From Mycobacteriaceae bacterium (GTDB lineage: Bacteria > Actinomycetota > Actinomycetes > Mycobacteriales > Mycobacteriaceae), in assembly GCA_019749805.1 (NCBI GenBank), contig JAIEPH010000026.1, forward strand, positions 1 to 64,000: a stretch of 64,000 bases of DNA. The letters are read 5' to 3'. Of this stretch, positions 55,538 through 64,000 are shown in pieces; within the stretch, counting starts at the first letter, position 1, and every line of letters starts with the position of its first letter. The notes beneath the pieces were generated by a model that was not told where the DNA came from, ran no database searches, and was given only the letters and a program-made list of their open reading frames with translations. The position numbers were made by a program, and so were the translations under genes.

Positions 55538-56436
55538 ACGACCAACTCTGCCGGGTCGGTGGCGATCGGGAGGTGTGCTATCGCACCGACGGTGACCCGT
55601 CGGCTGCACCGCTGCTGCTGATCGCCGGGCTGACCCTGGATCTGACCTCGTGGCCGCAGGACATGATCGATAGCCTTGTCGCACAGGGCTTCTACGTGAT
55701 CCGGTTCGACAACCGCGACGTCGGCAGGACCAGTCCGGCCACGACACCGCCACCGGGGCTGCTGCGCCGGGCACTGCGCCGCCACCGCCGGGACGGGTAT
55801 GACCTGGCGGATATGGCCGGCGATGCGATCGCGGTGCTTGATCATCTCGGCTTCCAGCGGGCACATGTGGTGGGAATGTCGATGGGCGGCATGATCGCGC
55901 AGACGATCGCCGCCCGCTATCCGGCCAGGACGGCGTCGCTGACGTCGATCTTCTCCACGACCGGGGCCAAGGGGGTCGGCCAGCCCGCCGTCTCGACGCA
56001 GTTGCGGTTGGCCAACCCCGGAGCACGCAACCGCGCCAAGTTCATCAGCAAGCACGTCAAGTTGATGGGCCACCTGGCGGGCTCCGGTTACCCAACCGAC
56101 AAGGTCGGCGCGGCCCAGTACGCGGCCCGGGCCTGGGATCGTGGGCTTCGGGAAGCGGCCGGCGAGGGTGTCGCGCGCCAGGTCAACGCGATACTCAAAT
56201 CCGGTGACCGCACCGCCGAACTGCGCAACGTCACCGCCCCGACCATGGTGATCCACGGCGACCGCGACCTGATCGTGGCGCCCAGCGGCGGGGCGGCGAC
56301 CGCCGCGGCGATCCACGGCGCCCGCCACGTCACCATCGCCGGCATGGGCCACGACATCGCGCCCGGGGTCGTCGGCCGGATCGTCGACCTGATCCTCCGG
56401 AACGCCGCTGAGCCGGCGGCAGAGGAGCGCAAATGA
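55534..56436 (+). CDS. Alpha/beta hydrolase
   Basis: This 300-residue serine hydrolase has the nucleophile Ser in [10 protein letters not shown], the acid Asp in IHGDRDLIV and the base His in [10 protein letters not shown] hydrolase after a Baeyer-Villiger monooxygenase would naturally cleave the ester that the monooxygenase makes; that pairing is an inference. In the M. tuberculosis mymA operon, lipR sits in the same position. It overlaps both neighbours by 4 bp. Confidence 0.87.
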   Translation: MNDQLCRVGGDREVCYRTDGDPSAAPLLLIAGLTLDLTSWPQDMIDSLVAQGFYVIRFDNRDVGRTSPATTPPPGLLRRALRRHRRDGYDLADMAGDAIAVLDHLGFQRAHVVGMSMGGMIAQTIAARYPARTASLTSIFSTTGAKGVGQPAVSTQLRLANPGARNRAKFISKHVKLMGHLAGSGYPTDKVGAAQYAARAWDRGLREAAGEGVARQVNAILKSGDRTAELRNVTAPTMVIHGDRDLIVAPSGGAATAAAIHGARHVTIAGMGHDIAPGVVGRIVDLILRNAAEPAAEERK

Positions 56437-57206
56437 CCACGGTTGCGGCCCGCCGGACGGTATCGGATCGGTTCCGGCTCGACGACAAGATCGTCGTCGT
56501 CACCGGGGCCTCATCGGGCCTCGGAGTCGCCTTCGCCCATGCGTGCGCCGAAGCAGGCGCCGACATCGTCGCTGTCGGACGGCGTCGGGACCGACTGGAG
56601 CAGACCGTCGAACTCGTGGGCACCGCGGGCCGCGAGGGCCTCGTCGTGGCTGCCGACGTGGCAGCCGCCGACGGCTGCCGCTCTGTCGTCGACGCCGCAG
56701 TAGAGCGATTCGGCCGCATCGACGTGTTGGTGAACAACGCCGGCGTTGAGGACCACGCCCCCGCGTCACGGCTGGCGGTCGAGGACTTCCGCCGGGTGCT
56801 CGACGTCAACGTCACGGCTTGTTTCGAGCTCGCGCAGGGGGCGGCGGCGGTCATGCCGCGCGGATCGTCGATCGTCAACGTGGGCAGCATCATGGCCTAC
56901 ACCACGCTCGACATCCCGACCACGGCGTACTCAACCTCCAAGGCCGCGGTCCTGGGTCTGACCCGGTCGCTGGCTCGACAGTGGAGTGGCCGCAAGGGAA
57001 TTCGCGTCAATGCGCTGCTCCCCGGGTTCTTCCCGACCGACATGGTCGCCGCGTTGCCGCAAGGGCTTCTCGACGACCGGCTGCCGATCGGGCGGATGGG
57101 CGATCCAGACGAACTGGCCGCCGCTCTGGTCTTCCTCGCCTCGGACGCGAGCGGTTACATGACCGGCAGCGAGTTGACCGTCGACGGCGGCATGCGCCTC
57201 ACCTGA
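56433..57206 (+). CDS. SDR-family oxidoreductase
   Basis: This 257-residue short-chain dehydrogenase has the cofactor motif TGASSGLG (about 26-33), NNAG, catalytic Ser in NVGSIMA and Tyr-Lys in YSTSKAA. The C-terminal SELTVDGGMRL is typical. It is the third gene in the mymA-like operon, where M. tuberculosis has the SDR gene sadH. Substrate unknown. Confidence 0.86.
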   Translation: MTTVAARRTVSDRFRLDDKIVVVTGASSGLGVAFAHACAEAGADIVAVGRRRDRLEQTVELVGTAGREGLVVAADVAAADGCRSVVDAAVERFGRIDVLVNNAGVEDHAPASRLAVEDFRRVLDVNVTACFELAQGAAAVMPRGSSIVNVGSIMAYTTLDIPTTAYSTSKAAVLGLTRSLARQWSGRKGIRVNALLPGFFPTDMVAALPQGLLDDRLPIGRMGDPDELAAALVFLASDASGYMTGSELTVDGGMRLT

Positions 57207-57249
57207 GTACTTCACCAAAGACAAACCAGAAGCAAACGGAGCACCCATC

Positions 57250-58614
57250 ATGACGATCATCGCGCCCCTCGATGCCATGTTCCTGGCGTCCGAAACCCGT
57301 GAGCACCCCATGCATGTCGGCGGCCTCCACATCTTCCGGTTGCCCGAAGGCGCCCCGGCCGATTACGTGCAGACGCTGCACCAACGGCTGCTCGAATGCA
57401 GGGAACTGGCACCGATGTATCGGCGCAAGCCGTCCTGGCCCGGCGCGCTTGGTGCGATGCGCTGGACCGACGACGAGGATGTCGACCTGGACTACCACGT
57501 GCGGCACTCTGCGCTGCCCCGGCCGGGCCGGGTCCGCGAACTGCTCGCCCTGGTGTCCCGGCTGCACGGCAGCCTGCTCGATCGGCACCGTCCGCTGTGG
57601 GAGTTCCACCTGATCGAGGGACTGGACGACAACCGATTCGCCGTCTACGTCAAGGTCCACCATGCGCTCACCGACGGGGTGAACGCGGTCCGCAACACGA
57701 GGCGCATGCTCTCAGTGAAACCCACTGGCCGGCTAGGCGCGCTGTGGTCGCCGGGGCCGCGGCCCACCGTGGCGGTGGACGCGCCCGTCGCGGTTTCCGC
57801 CGCGCCGCTGGCCCGGGCTGGGGCACTGGCCACCAACATCGGGGGCGTATTGCCCACCGTCGCCGACGTCGCGGTGAAGGGGGTTCGTAATCCCGATGCC
57901 GCGCTGCCGTTCAGCGCACCCAAGACCGTGCTGAACCGGCCGCTGACGGGTGCCCGCCGTTTCGCGGCCCAATCCTGGTCGATCGAGCGGATCAAGCTGG
58001 TGGCCAAGCGGTATGACGCCACCCTCAACGACGTCGTGCTGGCGATGTGTTCGGGAGCGCTTCGCGCGTACCTGCATAGCGAGGACCGGTTGCCGTTGAA
58101 GTCACTGGTGGCCGCCGTGCCGGTCGCGCTGCCACGCACCGACGGTGACGGTAACGCGGTGACGATGGTGCTGTGCCGGCTGGCCAGTGACATCGCCGAT
58201 CCCGTCGAGCGACTCGGCCGCATTCAGGCGTCGATGCTCGCGGCCAAGCAGACGATGCAGGGACGCACTCCGCTGCAGTTGTCGACGATCGGCATGTTGA
58301 CGTCGTTCGGACCGACCGCCCTCAATGCGATGCCAGGGTTCGGCTCGGCCGCGCCGCCGCCATACAACGTGGTGATCTCGAATGTGCCCGGTCCGCGGGA
58401 GCGGTTGTACTGGCAGGGGGCCGAATTGGAGGGGTGGTATCCGGTGTCTATGCCGATCGAGGGGCAGTCGCTGAACATCACCGTGCTCAGCTACGGGAAC
58501 AAGCTGGAGTTCGGGTTGATCGGCTGCCGACGAAACGTTGCGCACTTGCAGCGGTTGCTCGGCCACCTCGAGGACAGCCTCGCGGCGCTGGAAGCCGGCG
58601 GACCCGCCACTTAG
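57250..58614 (+). CDS. Wax ester synthase / diacylglycerol acyltransferase (WS/DGAT family)
   Basis: This 454-residue acyltransferase has the catalytic HHxxxDG motif (VKVHHALTDGVN, about 136-147), an N-terminal PLDAMFLASETREHPMHVGG and the C-terminal VISNVPGPRERLYW. Members make wax esters or triacylglycerol from acyl-CoA. It matches the tgs gene position in M. tuberculosis mymA-like operons (tgs4). It follows the SDR by 43 bp, with ACGGAG before the ATG. It converges on the DUF1254 gene with only 3 bp between stops, without overlap. Confidence 0.9.
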   Translation: MTIIAPLDAMFLASETREHPMHVGGLHIFRLPEGAPADYVQTLHQRLLECRELAPMYRRKPSWPGALGAMRWTDDEDVDLDYHVRHSALPRPGRVRELLALVSRLHGSLLDRHRPLWEFHLIEGLDDNRFAVYVKVHHALTDGVNAVRNTRRMLSVKPTGRLGALWSPGPRPTVAVDAPVAVSAAPLARAGALATNIGGVLPTVADVAVKGVRNPDAALPFSAPKTVLNRPLTGARRFAAQSWSIERIKLVAKRYDATLNDVVLAMCSGALRAYLHSEDRLPLKSLVAAVPVALPRTDGDGNAVTMVLCRLASDIADPVERLGRIQASMLAAKQTMQGRTPLQLSTIGMLTSFGPTALNAMPGFGSAAPPPYNVVISNVPGPRERLYWQGAELEGWYPVSMPIEGQSLNITVLSYGNKLEFGLIGCRRNVAHLQRLLGHLEDSLAALEAGGPAT

Positions 58615-58617
58615 CAT

Positions 58618-59562
58618 TCAGTCAGTTGCCGGGGTCAGGTCGGGCAGCTGCCAGGTTCCGTCGAGGATTGCGGCGCGTGGCCGGTAAAGCCGGACCAGGA
58701 AGTTCCATCCTTCGGGTGTCGCGATGGTGTTGGGTTTGTCGTCGGATCCGTTGGGGTCGAACCGGACTGTGACCGAGCCGTCCGGATTCTTGATGCCGGT
58801 GACGCTGTTGACGGTGTACTGATCGTGTTCGTTCGGCTCGAAAAATCCCCGTGCGTTGTAGACCGAGACCGACCAGAATCCATCGACCGGAACATCACGC
58901 AACGTCAGCGTCTGGACGTGGTCAGACGGCGCCGGGTCGACGCCGATATAGGTGGCTTCCTCGGTCGGGAGTCCACCCCAGCCGGCGGCTGTCCCGATGA
59001 GGTGGCGGATGGGGTCGACCTGATCGCGGGCACCGAAGGTGCGATCGAAAGCGTGCAGGCCCTTGGCCAGCGCGAGTAACGCATCGCGGGTGGCGTCCAT
59101 GCTCGCGGCGTCGTAGTCGGGGTACCGGAACGGTTTGCCGGAGCCGGATTCGAGTTTCAGTGCGTCCTGAAGTTGGGCGACTTCGGCGAGGTCGCCCTCG
59201 TCGAGGGGGTTGACGAGGATGCGCACAGCCACAAGCACGTACGGCGTGTCGAACTGATCTACGGTGAGTGGGTAGGTGCCGGCGCCGTGGTATACGGCGT
59301 TGATGAAATGGTCTTGGTTGACGATCATCGCCGAGAGATAGCGTTCGCCGGAGTCTGGAAGTGTCAAGACGGCGCCTGCGGATATGTCAACGATCGCGAA
59401 GCTGTAAAGGGTGTCGCGATTGAGGCGGATCACGGTCTGTTGGTCGACGGGGGCAGGTTCGCGATTGTGCCGGAATGTGTCGATCCCGCCTGCATCCCTC
59501 TGGATGTCGGCGAACATTCGGTCGGTCTCTGCTCGGACGAAATTGTCGACGTTGACGTGCAT
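58618..59562 (-). CDS. DUF1254/DUF1214-domain protein
   Basis: This 314-residue protein of unknown function has a DUF1254-like N-terminal half (NVDNFVRAETDRMFADI; INRDTLYSFAIVDIS-like) and a DUF1214 C-terminal half with DGFWSVSVYNARGFF and TPEGWNFLVRLYRP. There is no signal peptide from the start MHVNVDN at 59562; an upstream ATG (59616) adds residues with no family support. It stands alone between the mymA-like operon and ipdC, and I see no operon link. Confidence 0.8.
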   Translation of the reverse strand: MHVNVDNFVRAETDRMFADIQRDAGGIDTFRHNREPAPVDQQTVIRLNRDTLYSFAIVDISAGAVLTLPDSGERYLSAMIVNQDHFINAVYHGAGTYPLTVDQFDTPYVLVAVRILVNPLDEGDLAEVAQLQDALKLESGSGKPFRYPDYDAASMDATRDALLALAKGLHAFDRTFGARDQVDPIRHLIGTAAGWGGLPTEEATYIGVDPAPSDHVQTLTLRDVPVDGFWSVSVYNARGFFEPNEHDQYTVNSVTGIKNPDGSVTVRFDPNGSDDKPNTIATPEGWNFLVRLYRPRAAILDGTWQLPDLTPATD

Positions 59563-59644
59563 TCCACGAGTATCTCGCGCATGTTCGACATGCGCACGCG
59601 GTATACCGAACGCCATCAGCGTGCGGTGCGTGCCTCCGGCTGCA

Positions 59645-60709
59645 TTACGACTGAATGAAGGAAGAGGCTTCGGTCAGGTGCTTCACGGCGTCGCCGACGA
59701 TCGACTCGACCAGTTCGGCGCACGACGGCAGGTCGCTCAGGATGCCCGCGACCTGGCCCGAAGCCAGCACACCCGCGTCGGTGTTGCCCTCGACCAGCCC
59801 TGCCTTCAGAAGCATCGGGGTGTTGGCGGCCATCAGGACCTGCGACCAGGTCAGTTCCTTGCCGTGCCGCATCTCGAGACCGTCGCTGATCATCGAACGC
59901 CAGGTCATGCCCGACATCTTCTTGAACTTCTGCGCGTTGCGGATCGCCGCCGAAAAGCCCCGCAGGCGCGAACCGCTTTCGAGTTTTTCGACGAGTCCGG
60001 TGCGCAGCACGCGATGCGGCATACCGTCGACGCGCGTCGACACGACGGTGCCGTCCAATGCCGATTCGAGGTACCGGGTCTTCACTGCATCGGGCACCGT
60101 GGAATCGGAGGTCAGCAGGAATCGGGTGCCCATCGCGACGCCCGCCGCGCCGTAGGACAGTGCCGCGGCGAGCCCGCGGCCGTCGAAGAACCCGCCCGCC
60201 GCGACGACGGGAATGTCGACCGCATCCAGCACCGACGGCAGCAGCAGCGTGGTGGCGATCGGACCGGTGTGGCCGCCACCCTCGCCGCCCTGGACGATCA
60301 CCGCGTCGGCACCCCAACCGGCCACCTTCTTGGCGTGCTTCGCGAGGCCGACCGACGGAATCACCACCACCCCGGCGTCTTTCAGCTTCGCGATCAGGTC
60401 GGGTTTGGGCGCCAGCGCAAACGAGGCCACCCTCACGCCTTCGCGGATCAGCAGGTCGATTCGCTCGTTCGCGTCACCGGCGTCGGCCCTGATGTTGATG
60501 CCGAACGGCCTGTCGGTAGTGGCCTTCACTTTCGCGACGGCGGTCGCCAGCTCCTCGAGCGTCATGGTCGCCGATGCCAGGATGCCGAGCCCACCGGCAT
60601 TGGAGGTCGCCGCCACCAGCCGCGCACCCGCCACCCAGCCCATGCCGGTCTGCACCACCGGGTGCTCGATGCCGACCAGCTCGGTCAGCGGAGTGCGCAG
60701 CTTGACCAT
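59645..60709 (-). CDS. ipdC: Nitronate-monooxygenase-like flavoprotein IpdC
   Basis: IpdC acts on a CoA thioester of the last two steroid rings. The 354-residue TIM-barrel flavoprotein of the NMO family has PVVQTGMGWVAG, GINIRADAGD, and IVQGGEGGGHTG with VVAAGGFFDGRGLAAAL for FMN phosphate binding. It corresponds to M. tuberculosis Rv3553. It overlaps ipdB by one base. It is last in the echA20-ipdA-ipdB-ipdC operon. Confidence 0.92.
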   Translation of the reverse strand: MVKLRTPLTELVGIEHPVVQTGMGWVAGARLVAATSNAGGLGILASATMTLEELATAVAKVKATTDRPFGINIRADAGDANERIDLLIREGVRVASFALAPKPDLIAKLKDAGVVVIPSVGLAKHAKKVAGWGADAVIVQGGEGGGHTGPIATTLLLPSVLDAVDIPVVAAGGFFDGRGLAAALSYGAAGVAMGTRFLLTSDSTVPDAVKTRYLESALDGTVVSTRVDGMPHRVLRTGLVEKLESGSRLRGFSAAIRNAQKFKKMSGMTWRSMISDGLEMRHGKELTWSQVLMAANTPMLLKAGLVEGNTDAGVLASGQVAGILSDLPSCAELVESIVGDAVKHLTEASSFIQS

Positions 60710-61455
60710 TATCGTATTTCCTTGTCCCGTAGCGACTTCGGATCAATGACCTCGCGGATCAGCTTCTGTTCCTCTTCGGTGGGCAGCCGTGTCGTATCGG
60801 CCTCCTCGACGCCGTGCACCTCGAAGGACGTGTTCTGGGCGACCTGCTCGGCGTCGACACCGGGATGCAGCGATAGCGCGCGCATCTGATGGTCGGGTCC
60901 GTTGAAGTCGAACACACCGAGGTTGGACACCACCCGGAACACGTTGACGAACCGATATGCGGGGTTGTCGGGATCGATTTTGTCCCAGCCGATTCCGGAC
61001 ACCACGTCGACGGAATCGCCGAACACCCGCGTGGAATGGTTGCCGACCCAGTAGCTCGTCGCGTGGTTGATGGTGTTCCCGGGTGCACCGCGCACCCCGA
61101 ACATCTGGCGGGTGGGATGCTGAAGCGGTCCGAACGCCGACAGGTTCTGATTGCCGTACCGGTCAACCTGATTGGCGCCCATGACGACATGACGCCTGCC
61201 CCACGCCAGTGTCTCGAAGACGCGGCCGAACGGCATCCAGCCCTCGATCGCGCCTACCGCGCCGAGCGCGGGGGTGTCGGCCAGCAGTCGGGCCTCACCG
61301 TCGGTCAGCAGGATGTCGGGGGAGAAGGTCAGGCGCGCCAGCCGGGCCCCGATCGACACCATGTTCGCCATCGGGCTGACCATGATCTCGCCTGCGTCGC
61401 GGAACAATTCGGCGCACGCGACGGCGCACACCTCGGCACGGGTCACTGACATCAC
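60709..61455 (-). CDS. ipdB: COCHEA-CoA hydrolase beta subunit IpdB
   Basis: IpdAB opens steroid ring C by hydrolysing COCHEA-CoA, although it belongs to the class I CoA-transferase family. This 248-residue beta subunit shows PFGRVFETLAWGRRHVVMGANQVDRYGN and HSTRVFGDSVDVVSGIG. It corresponds to M. tuberculosis Rv3552. It overlaps ipdA by 4 bp. Confidence 0.93.
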   Translation of the reverse strand: MMSVTRAEVCAVACAELFRDAGEIMVSPMANMVSIGARLARLTFSPDILLTDGEARLLADTPALGAVGAIEGWMPFGRVFETLAWGRRHVVMGANQVDRYGNQNLSAFGPLQHPTRQMFGVRGAPGNTINHATSYWVGNHSTRVFGDSVDVVSGIGWDKIDPDNPAYRFVNVFRVVSNLGVFDFNGPDHQMRALSLHPGVDAEQVAQNTSFEVHGVEEADTTRLPTEEEQKLIREVIDPKSLRDKEIR

Positions 61456-62327
61456 TGGCTCTCTCCAAACTTGCGCACGGCGGCCTGATAGTCGGCCTCA
61501 CTGCCGGACAGATACGTCGTGACGAAGTCTTGCCACGTTTCGTCGGAACTCGCCGCCTCGGCGTAATGCCGCTGGAACTTCTCGTCGCGGCGGTAGTCCG
61601 GCTCTGCCGTGGTGAAGTGGGCACCGCCCGGTGCCTCGACGACGGAGTCCACCATCATCCGGTTGATCAGCAGCGCCTGCGGCGGCACCGCCTTGATCAA
61701 CTCCTCCGTCGGCACCACCCGTTCGACGGACAACAGCCGCTTCTGCGCTGCCATCAGGAACAGGTCGTCGAAGTACGGGTCGATACCCGTGTACGCGGCA
61801 TTGCCCTGGGCGTCACCGAGATTCAGATGGACAAATGCTGCGTCGAGGTTCAGCGCGGGCATCGCGATGAGTTCCTCGTAGCCATCCCCCGTGGGATACG
61901 GCGACTTCACGGTCTTGAGCTCGTCGCCCCAGAAGGCGCGTACATCACTGCCCAGCCCGGCGCGGATCGGCAGGAACGGCAGGCGCTGTGCGGCGGCCTG
62001 CAGCCCGCAGCGCACCATGCCCTCGTCCATCTCGCGAGCCTCGATGGCGCCGCTGGTGCGCGCCTTGGCGAACCACGGGTCATAGAAGGGCGGTGAGTCC
62101 AAAGAAACGAAGCCGTAGTAGACGCGCTTGACCTTGTCTGCCGAGCACAGCAGTCCGAGGTCCGGACCGCCGTAGGTGACGACGGTCAGGTCCTTCACAT
62201 CGGTGCGCAGTAGAGCCCGCACGAACGCCATCGGCTTACGCCGCGACCCCCAGCCGCCGATACCGATGGTCATACCACTCTCGATGGACGAGACGGCCTC
62301 GTCCAATGTTGTTCTCTTGTCTGTCAT
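61452..62327 (-). CDS. ipdA: COCHEA-CoA hydrolase alpha subunit IpdA
   Basis: This 291-residue alpha subunit partners IpdB. It has the CoA-transferase N-terminus IESGMTIGIGGWGSRRKPM, then GLQAAAQRLPFLPIRAGLGSD and NAAYTGIDPYFDDLF. It corresponds to M. tuberculosis Rv3551. It overlaps echA20 and ipdB by 4 bp each, so subunits are made in step. Confidence 0.93.
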   Translation of the reverse strand: MTDKRTTLDEAVSSIESGMTIGIGGWGSRRKPMAFVRALLRTDVKDLTVVTYGGPDLGLLCSADKVKRVYYGFVSLDSPPFYDPWFAKARTSGAIEAREMDEGMVRCGLQAAAQRLPFLPIRAGLGSDVRAFWGDELKTVKSPYPTGDGYEELIAMPALNLDAAFVHLNLGDAQGNAAYTGIDPYFDDLFLMAAQKRLLSVERVVPTEELIKAVPPQALLINRMMVDSVVEAPGGAHFTTAEPDYRRDEKFQRHYAEAASSDETWQDFVTTYLSGSEADYQAAVRKFGESQ

Positions 62328-63079
62328 TCTTTCCCCTTGGAGGTCCCGGCGAATGCGTCGCGATGCTCATCGGACACGCCGGACAGGTTCAGCTCGAACG
62401 TGAAGCCCTGCTCCATGCGGTAGCTCGAGTTCACCCGCTGCACATCGATGAGGTTCAGCGCTTCCTTGGCCGCGCGGATGACGCGGGTGTCCTTGACGGC
62501 GATGTCGCGCGCCACCCGCAGTGCGGCCTCGTCGAGCTCGTCGCGCGGTACGACCTCGTGCACCGAACCGAAGTGATGCAGGGTCGCGGCGTCGACGGTG
62601 GCCGCGGTGAAGAACAGTCGGCGCATCATGTGTTGCGGCACCAGTCGCGACAGGTGCGTCGCGGCTCCCAGGGCCCCGCGCTCGACCTCGGGCAGGCCGA
62701 AGGTCGCATCGTCGGACGCGACGATGACGTCCGCATTGCCGACGAGCCCGATGCCGCCGCCGACGCAGAAGCCATTGACCGCGGCGACCACGGGCACCTC
62801 GCACTCGTACACGGCGCGAAAGGCGTGGAAGCAGCCGCGGTTGGCGTCGATGAGCGCGGTGAAGCCCTCGGTGTTCTGCATCTCCTTGATGTCCACACCC
62901 GCGTTGAAGCCGCGTCCCTCGGCGCGCAGGATCACGACGTGCGTGCTGTGGTCGCGGCCGGCGGCGGTGATCGCGTCGCCGAGTTCGAACCAGCCACGCG
63001 ATGGAATCGCGTTGACCTTCGGATAGTCCACGGTGACCGAGACGATGCCCGGCTCGACCGTCTTTGTGGTGATTGTCAT
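62324..63079 (-). CDS. echA20: HIEC-CoA hydrolase EchA20 (crotonase family)
   Basis: EchA20 hydrolyses ring D of HIEC-CoA. The 251-residue crotonase-fold protein has the oxyanion-hole phrases EGRGFNAGVDIKEM and NGFCVGGGIGLVGNADVI. It corresponds to M. tuberculosis Rv3550. It is first in the leftward operon, with a KstR2 box 37 bp upstream of the start. Confidence 0.92.
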   Translation of the reverse strand: MTITTKTVEPGIVSVTVDYPKVNAIPSRGWFELGDAITAAGRDHSTHVVILRAEGRGFNAGVDIKEMQNTEGFTALIDANRGCFHAFRAVYECEVPVVAAVNGFCVGGGIGLVGNADVIVASDDATFGLPEVERGALGAATHLSRLVPQHMMRRLFFTAATVDAATLHHFGSVHEVVPRDELDEAALRVARDIAVKDTRVIRAAKEALNLIDVQRVNSSYRMEQGFTFELNLSGVSDEHRDAFAGTSKGKE

Positions 63080-63115
63080 GCGGATACCTCGGTTACTCTG
63101 GGGGGTCTCTACCTA

Positions 63116-63129
63116 AGCAAGCACTTGCT
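63116..63129. promoter_or_regulatory. KstR2 operator between echA20 and the SDR gene
   Basis: AGCAAGCACTTGCT matches AnCAAGnnCTTGnT fully and extends to the perfect 7-bp arms AAGCAAG and CTTGCTT around CA (63115-63130). The gap between the divergent starts is 65 bp, so one site can serve both operons. Confidence 0.94.
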
Positions 63130-63144
63130 TGGTACGCTAGCACA

Positions 63145-63918
63145 GTGACCGACCGCCCAGAGATAGTCCTCGGACTCGACGACAGGGTCGTTCTGGTGAC
63201 CGGAGGAGTTCGCGGCGTCGGCGCGGGCATCAGCTCTGTGTTCGCCGCCCAAGGTGCGACCGTGGTGACGTGTGCCCGCAGACCGGTAAAGGGATCGCCG
63301 TACGAATTCCACAGCTGCGACGTTCGCGACGACGAGTCGGTGGCCGCGTTGATCGACGCGATCACGAGCCGCCACGGGCGCCTGGACGTCGTCGTCAACA
63401 ATGCGGGCGGATCGCCCTATGTGCTGGCCGCTGAGTCGTCGGCGAAGTTCAACACGAAGATCGTCGAGCTCAACCTGCTCGGACCCCTTTCGGTGTCGAT
63501 CCACGCGAATGCGGTGATGCAGGAGCAGGCCCATGGCGGTTCGATCATCAACATCGCCAGCGTCAGTGGGCGCAGGCCGACACCCGGAACCGCACCGTAC
63601 GGCGCGGCCAAGGCGGGCATGGAGAGCATCACCTCCACGCTGGCCGTCGAATGGGCGCCGAAGGTGCGGGTGAACTCGGTGGTCGTCGGGATGGTGGAGA
63701 CCGAGCAGTCCGAATTGTTCTACGGCGACGCCGATTCCATCGCGGCCATCTCCAAGAACGTCCCGCTGGGACGGCTCGCCAAGCCGGACGACGTCGGGTG
63801 GGCCGCCGCGTTCTTGGCCTCCGACGCGGCGTCCTACATCAGCGGCGCCTCCATCGAGGTGCACGGCGGCGGCGAACCTCCGCACTACCTGGCGACCACC
63901 TCTGCTGACATCAAGTAA
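63145..63918 (+). CDS. SDR-family dehydrogenase (Rv3549c-like)
   Basis: This 257-residue short-chain dehydrogenase has the cofactor motif TGGVRGVGAG, NNAGGSP, Ser in NIASVSG and Tyr-Lys in YGAAKAG. It corresponds to M. tuberculosis Rv3549c in the KstR2 regulon; its exact step is not settled. The GTG at 63145 lies 15 bp after the KstR2 box, so the box probably overlaps the promoter. The next SDR follows by 33 bp. Confidence 0.9.
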   Translation: MTDRPEIVLGLDDRVVLVTGGVRGVGAGISSVFAAQGATVVTCARRPVKGSPYEFHSCDVRDDESVAALIDAITSRHGRLDVVVNNAGGSPYVLAAESSAKFNTKIVELNLLGPLSVSIHANAVMQEQAHGGSIINIASVSGRRPTPGTAPYGAAKAGMESITSTLAVEWAPKVRVNSVVVGMVETEQSELFYGDADSIAAISKNVPLGRLAKPDDVGWAAAFLASDAASYISGASIEVHGGGEPPHYLATTSADIK

Positions 63919-63951
63919 CACATTCTTCGAACAACTGAGGAGACAAGAGAT

Positions 63952-64000
63952 ATGGGACTGCTCGACGGCCGCGTGGTCATCGTAACGGGTGCAGGCGGCG
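63952..64000 (+). CDS. SDR-family dehydrogenase, N-terminus only (Rv3548c-like)
   Basis: The gene runs off the window after 16 codons. The visible sequence MGLLDGRVVIVTGAGG contains the start of an SDR cofactor motif. A GAGGAG site lies about nine bases upstream of the ATG. Position matches M. tuberculosis Rv3548c, an SDR of the KstR2 regulon. Confidence 0.8.
   Translation, partial: MGLLDGRVVIVTGAGG

Overview
This window is chromosomal DNA from a fast-growing mycobacterium (Mycolicibacterium type). The evidence is high GC content with GTG/ATG starts, dense same-strand gene runs with 1-4 bp overlaps, and gene content and order that match the Mycobacterium tuberculosis Rv3589-Rv3548 interval: mutY, canB, disA, radA, lpqE, carD, ispF, cysS, arsB2, then kstR and the cholesterol ring-degradation genes. 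The order also fits what I recall of M. smegmatis around its zinc-responsive ribosomal operon. Assignments to named genes rest on recognising the proteins, not on a database search.

Layout. (1) 1-12 kb: core genes for DNA repair (mutY, radA), c-di-AMP synthesis (disA), CO2 hydration (canB), RNA polymerase control (carD), isoprenoid synthesis (ispF), translation (cysS, a SpoU methyltransferase), an ArsB-like transporter and two hydrolases. ispD, which I expect between carD and ispF, is missing. (2) 12-15.6 kb: a zinc-starvation locus. An inferred Zur operator sits between rpmE2-mrf on one strand and rpmB-rpmG-rpsN-rpsR-COG0523 GTPase on the other; rpmG is only 54 codons. (3) 15.6-22.4 kb: pxpA and bluB, a sulfurtransferase, a znuABC-type zinc importer with its own Zur-like box, a LacI regulator and otsB. 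(4) 22.4-30.8 kb: the KstR-controlled cholesterol section, with kstR, fadE34, kshB and hsaA-hsaD-hsaC-hsaB, and three KstR-type operators.

(5) 30.8-39.8 kb: an accessory insert relative to M. tuberculosis. It holds a small secreted protein, an alpha/beta hydrolase, ldtB, a probable ketone-body module (LysR regulator, MHS transporter, 3-hydroxybutyrate dehydrogenase, acetoacetyl-CoA synthetase) and a 13E12-family HNH gene whose start codon lies inside an SOS box. (6) 39.8-50.1 kb: the KstR2 regulon for HIP/ring C-D catabolism (aspB, a signal-less binding protein, fadE33, fadE32, fadE31, fadD3 against fadE30, ipdF, kstR2, fadA6). (7) 50.1-59.6 kb: a second accessory insert with a zinc alcohol dehydrogenase, a SatD/DUF3307-like pair with an apparently leaderless promoter, and a PucR regulator divergent from a mymA-like operon (Baeyer-Villiger monooxygenase, hydrolase, SDR, wax-ester synthase/DGAT). 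(8) 59.6-64 kb: the KstR2 regulon resumes with ipdC, ipdB, ipdA and echA20, facing two SDR genes; the last runs off the window.

I found no rRNA, tRNA or CRISPR array. No gene-free gap exceeds 300 bp. The least-described element is the SatD/membrane-protein pair. The most striking structural pattern is that nearly every convergent gene junction shares a 4-bp overlap in which the two stop codons interlock.
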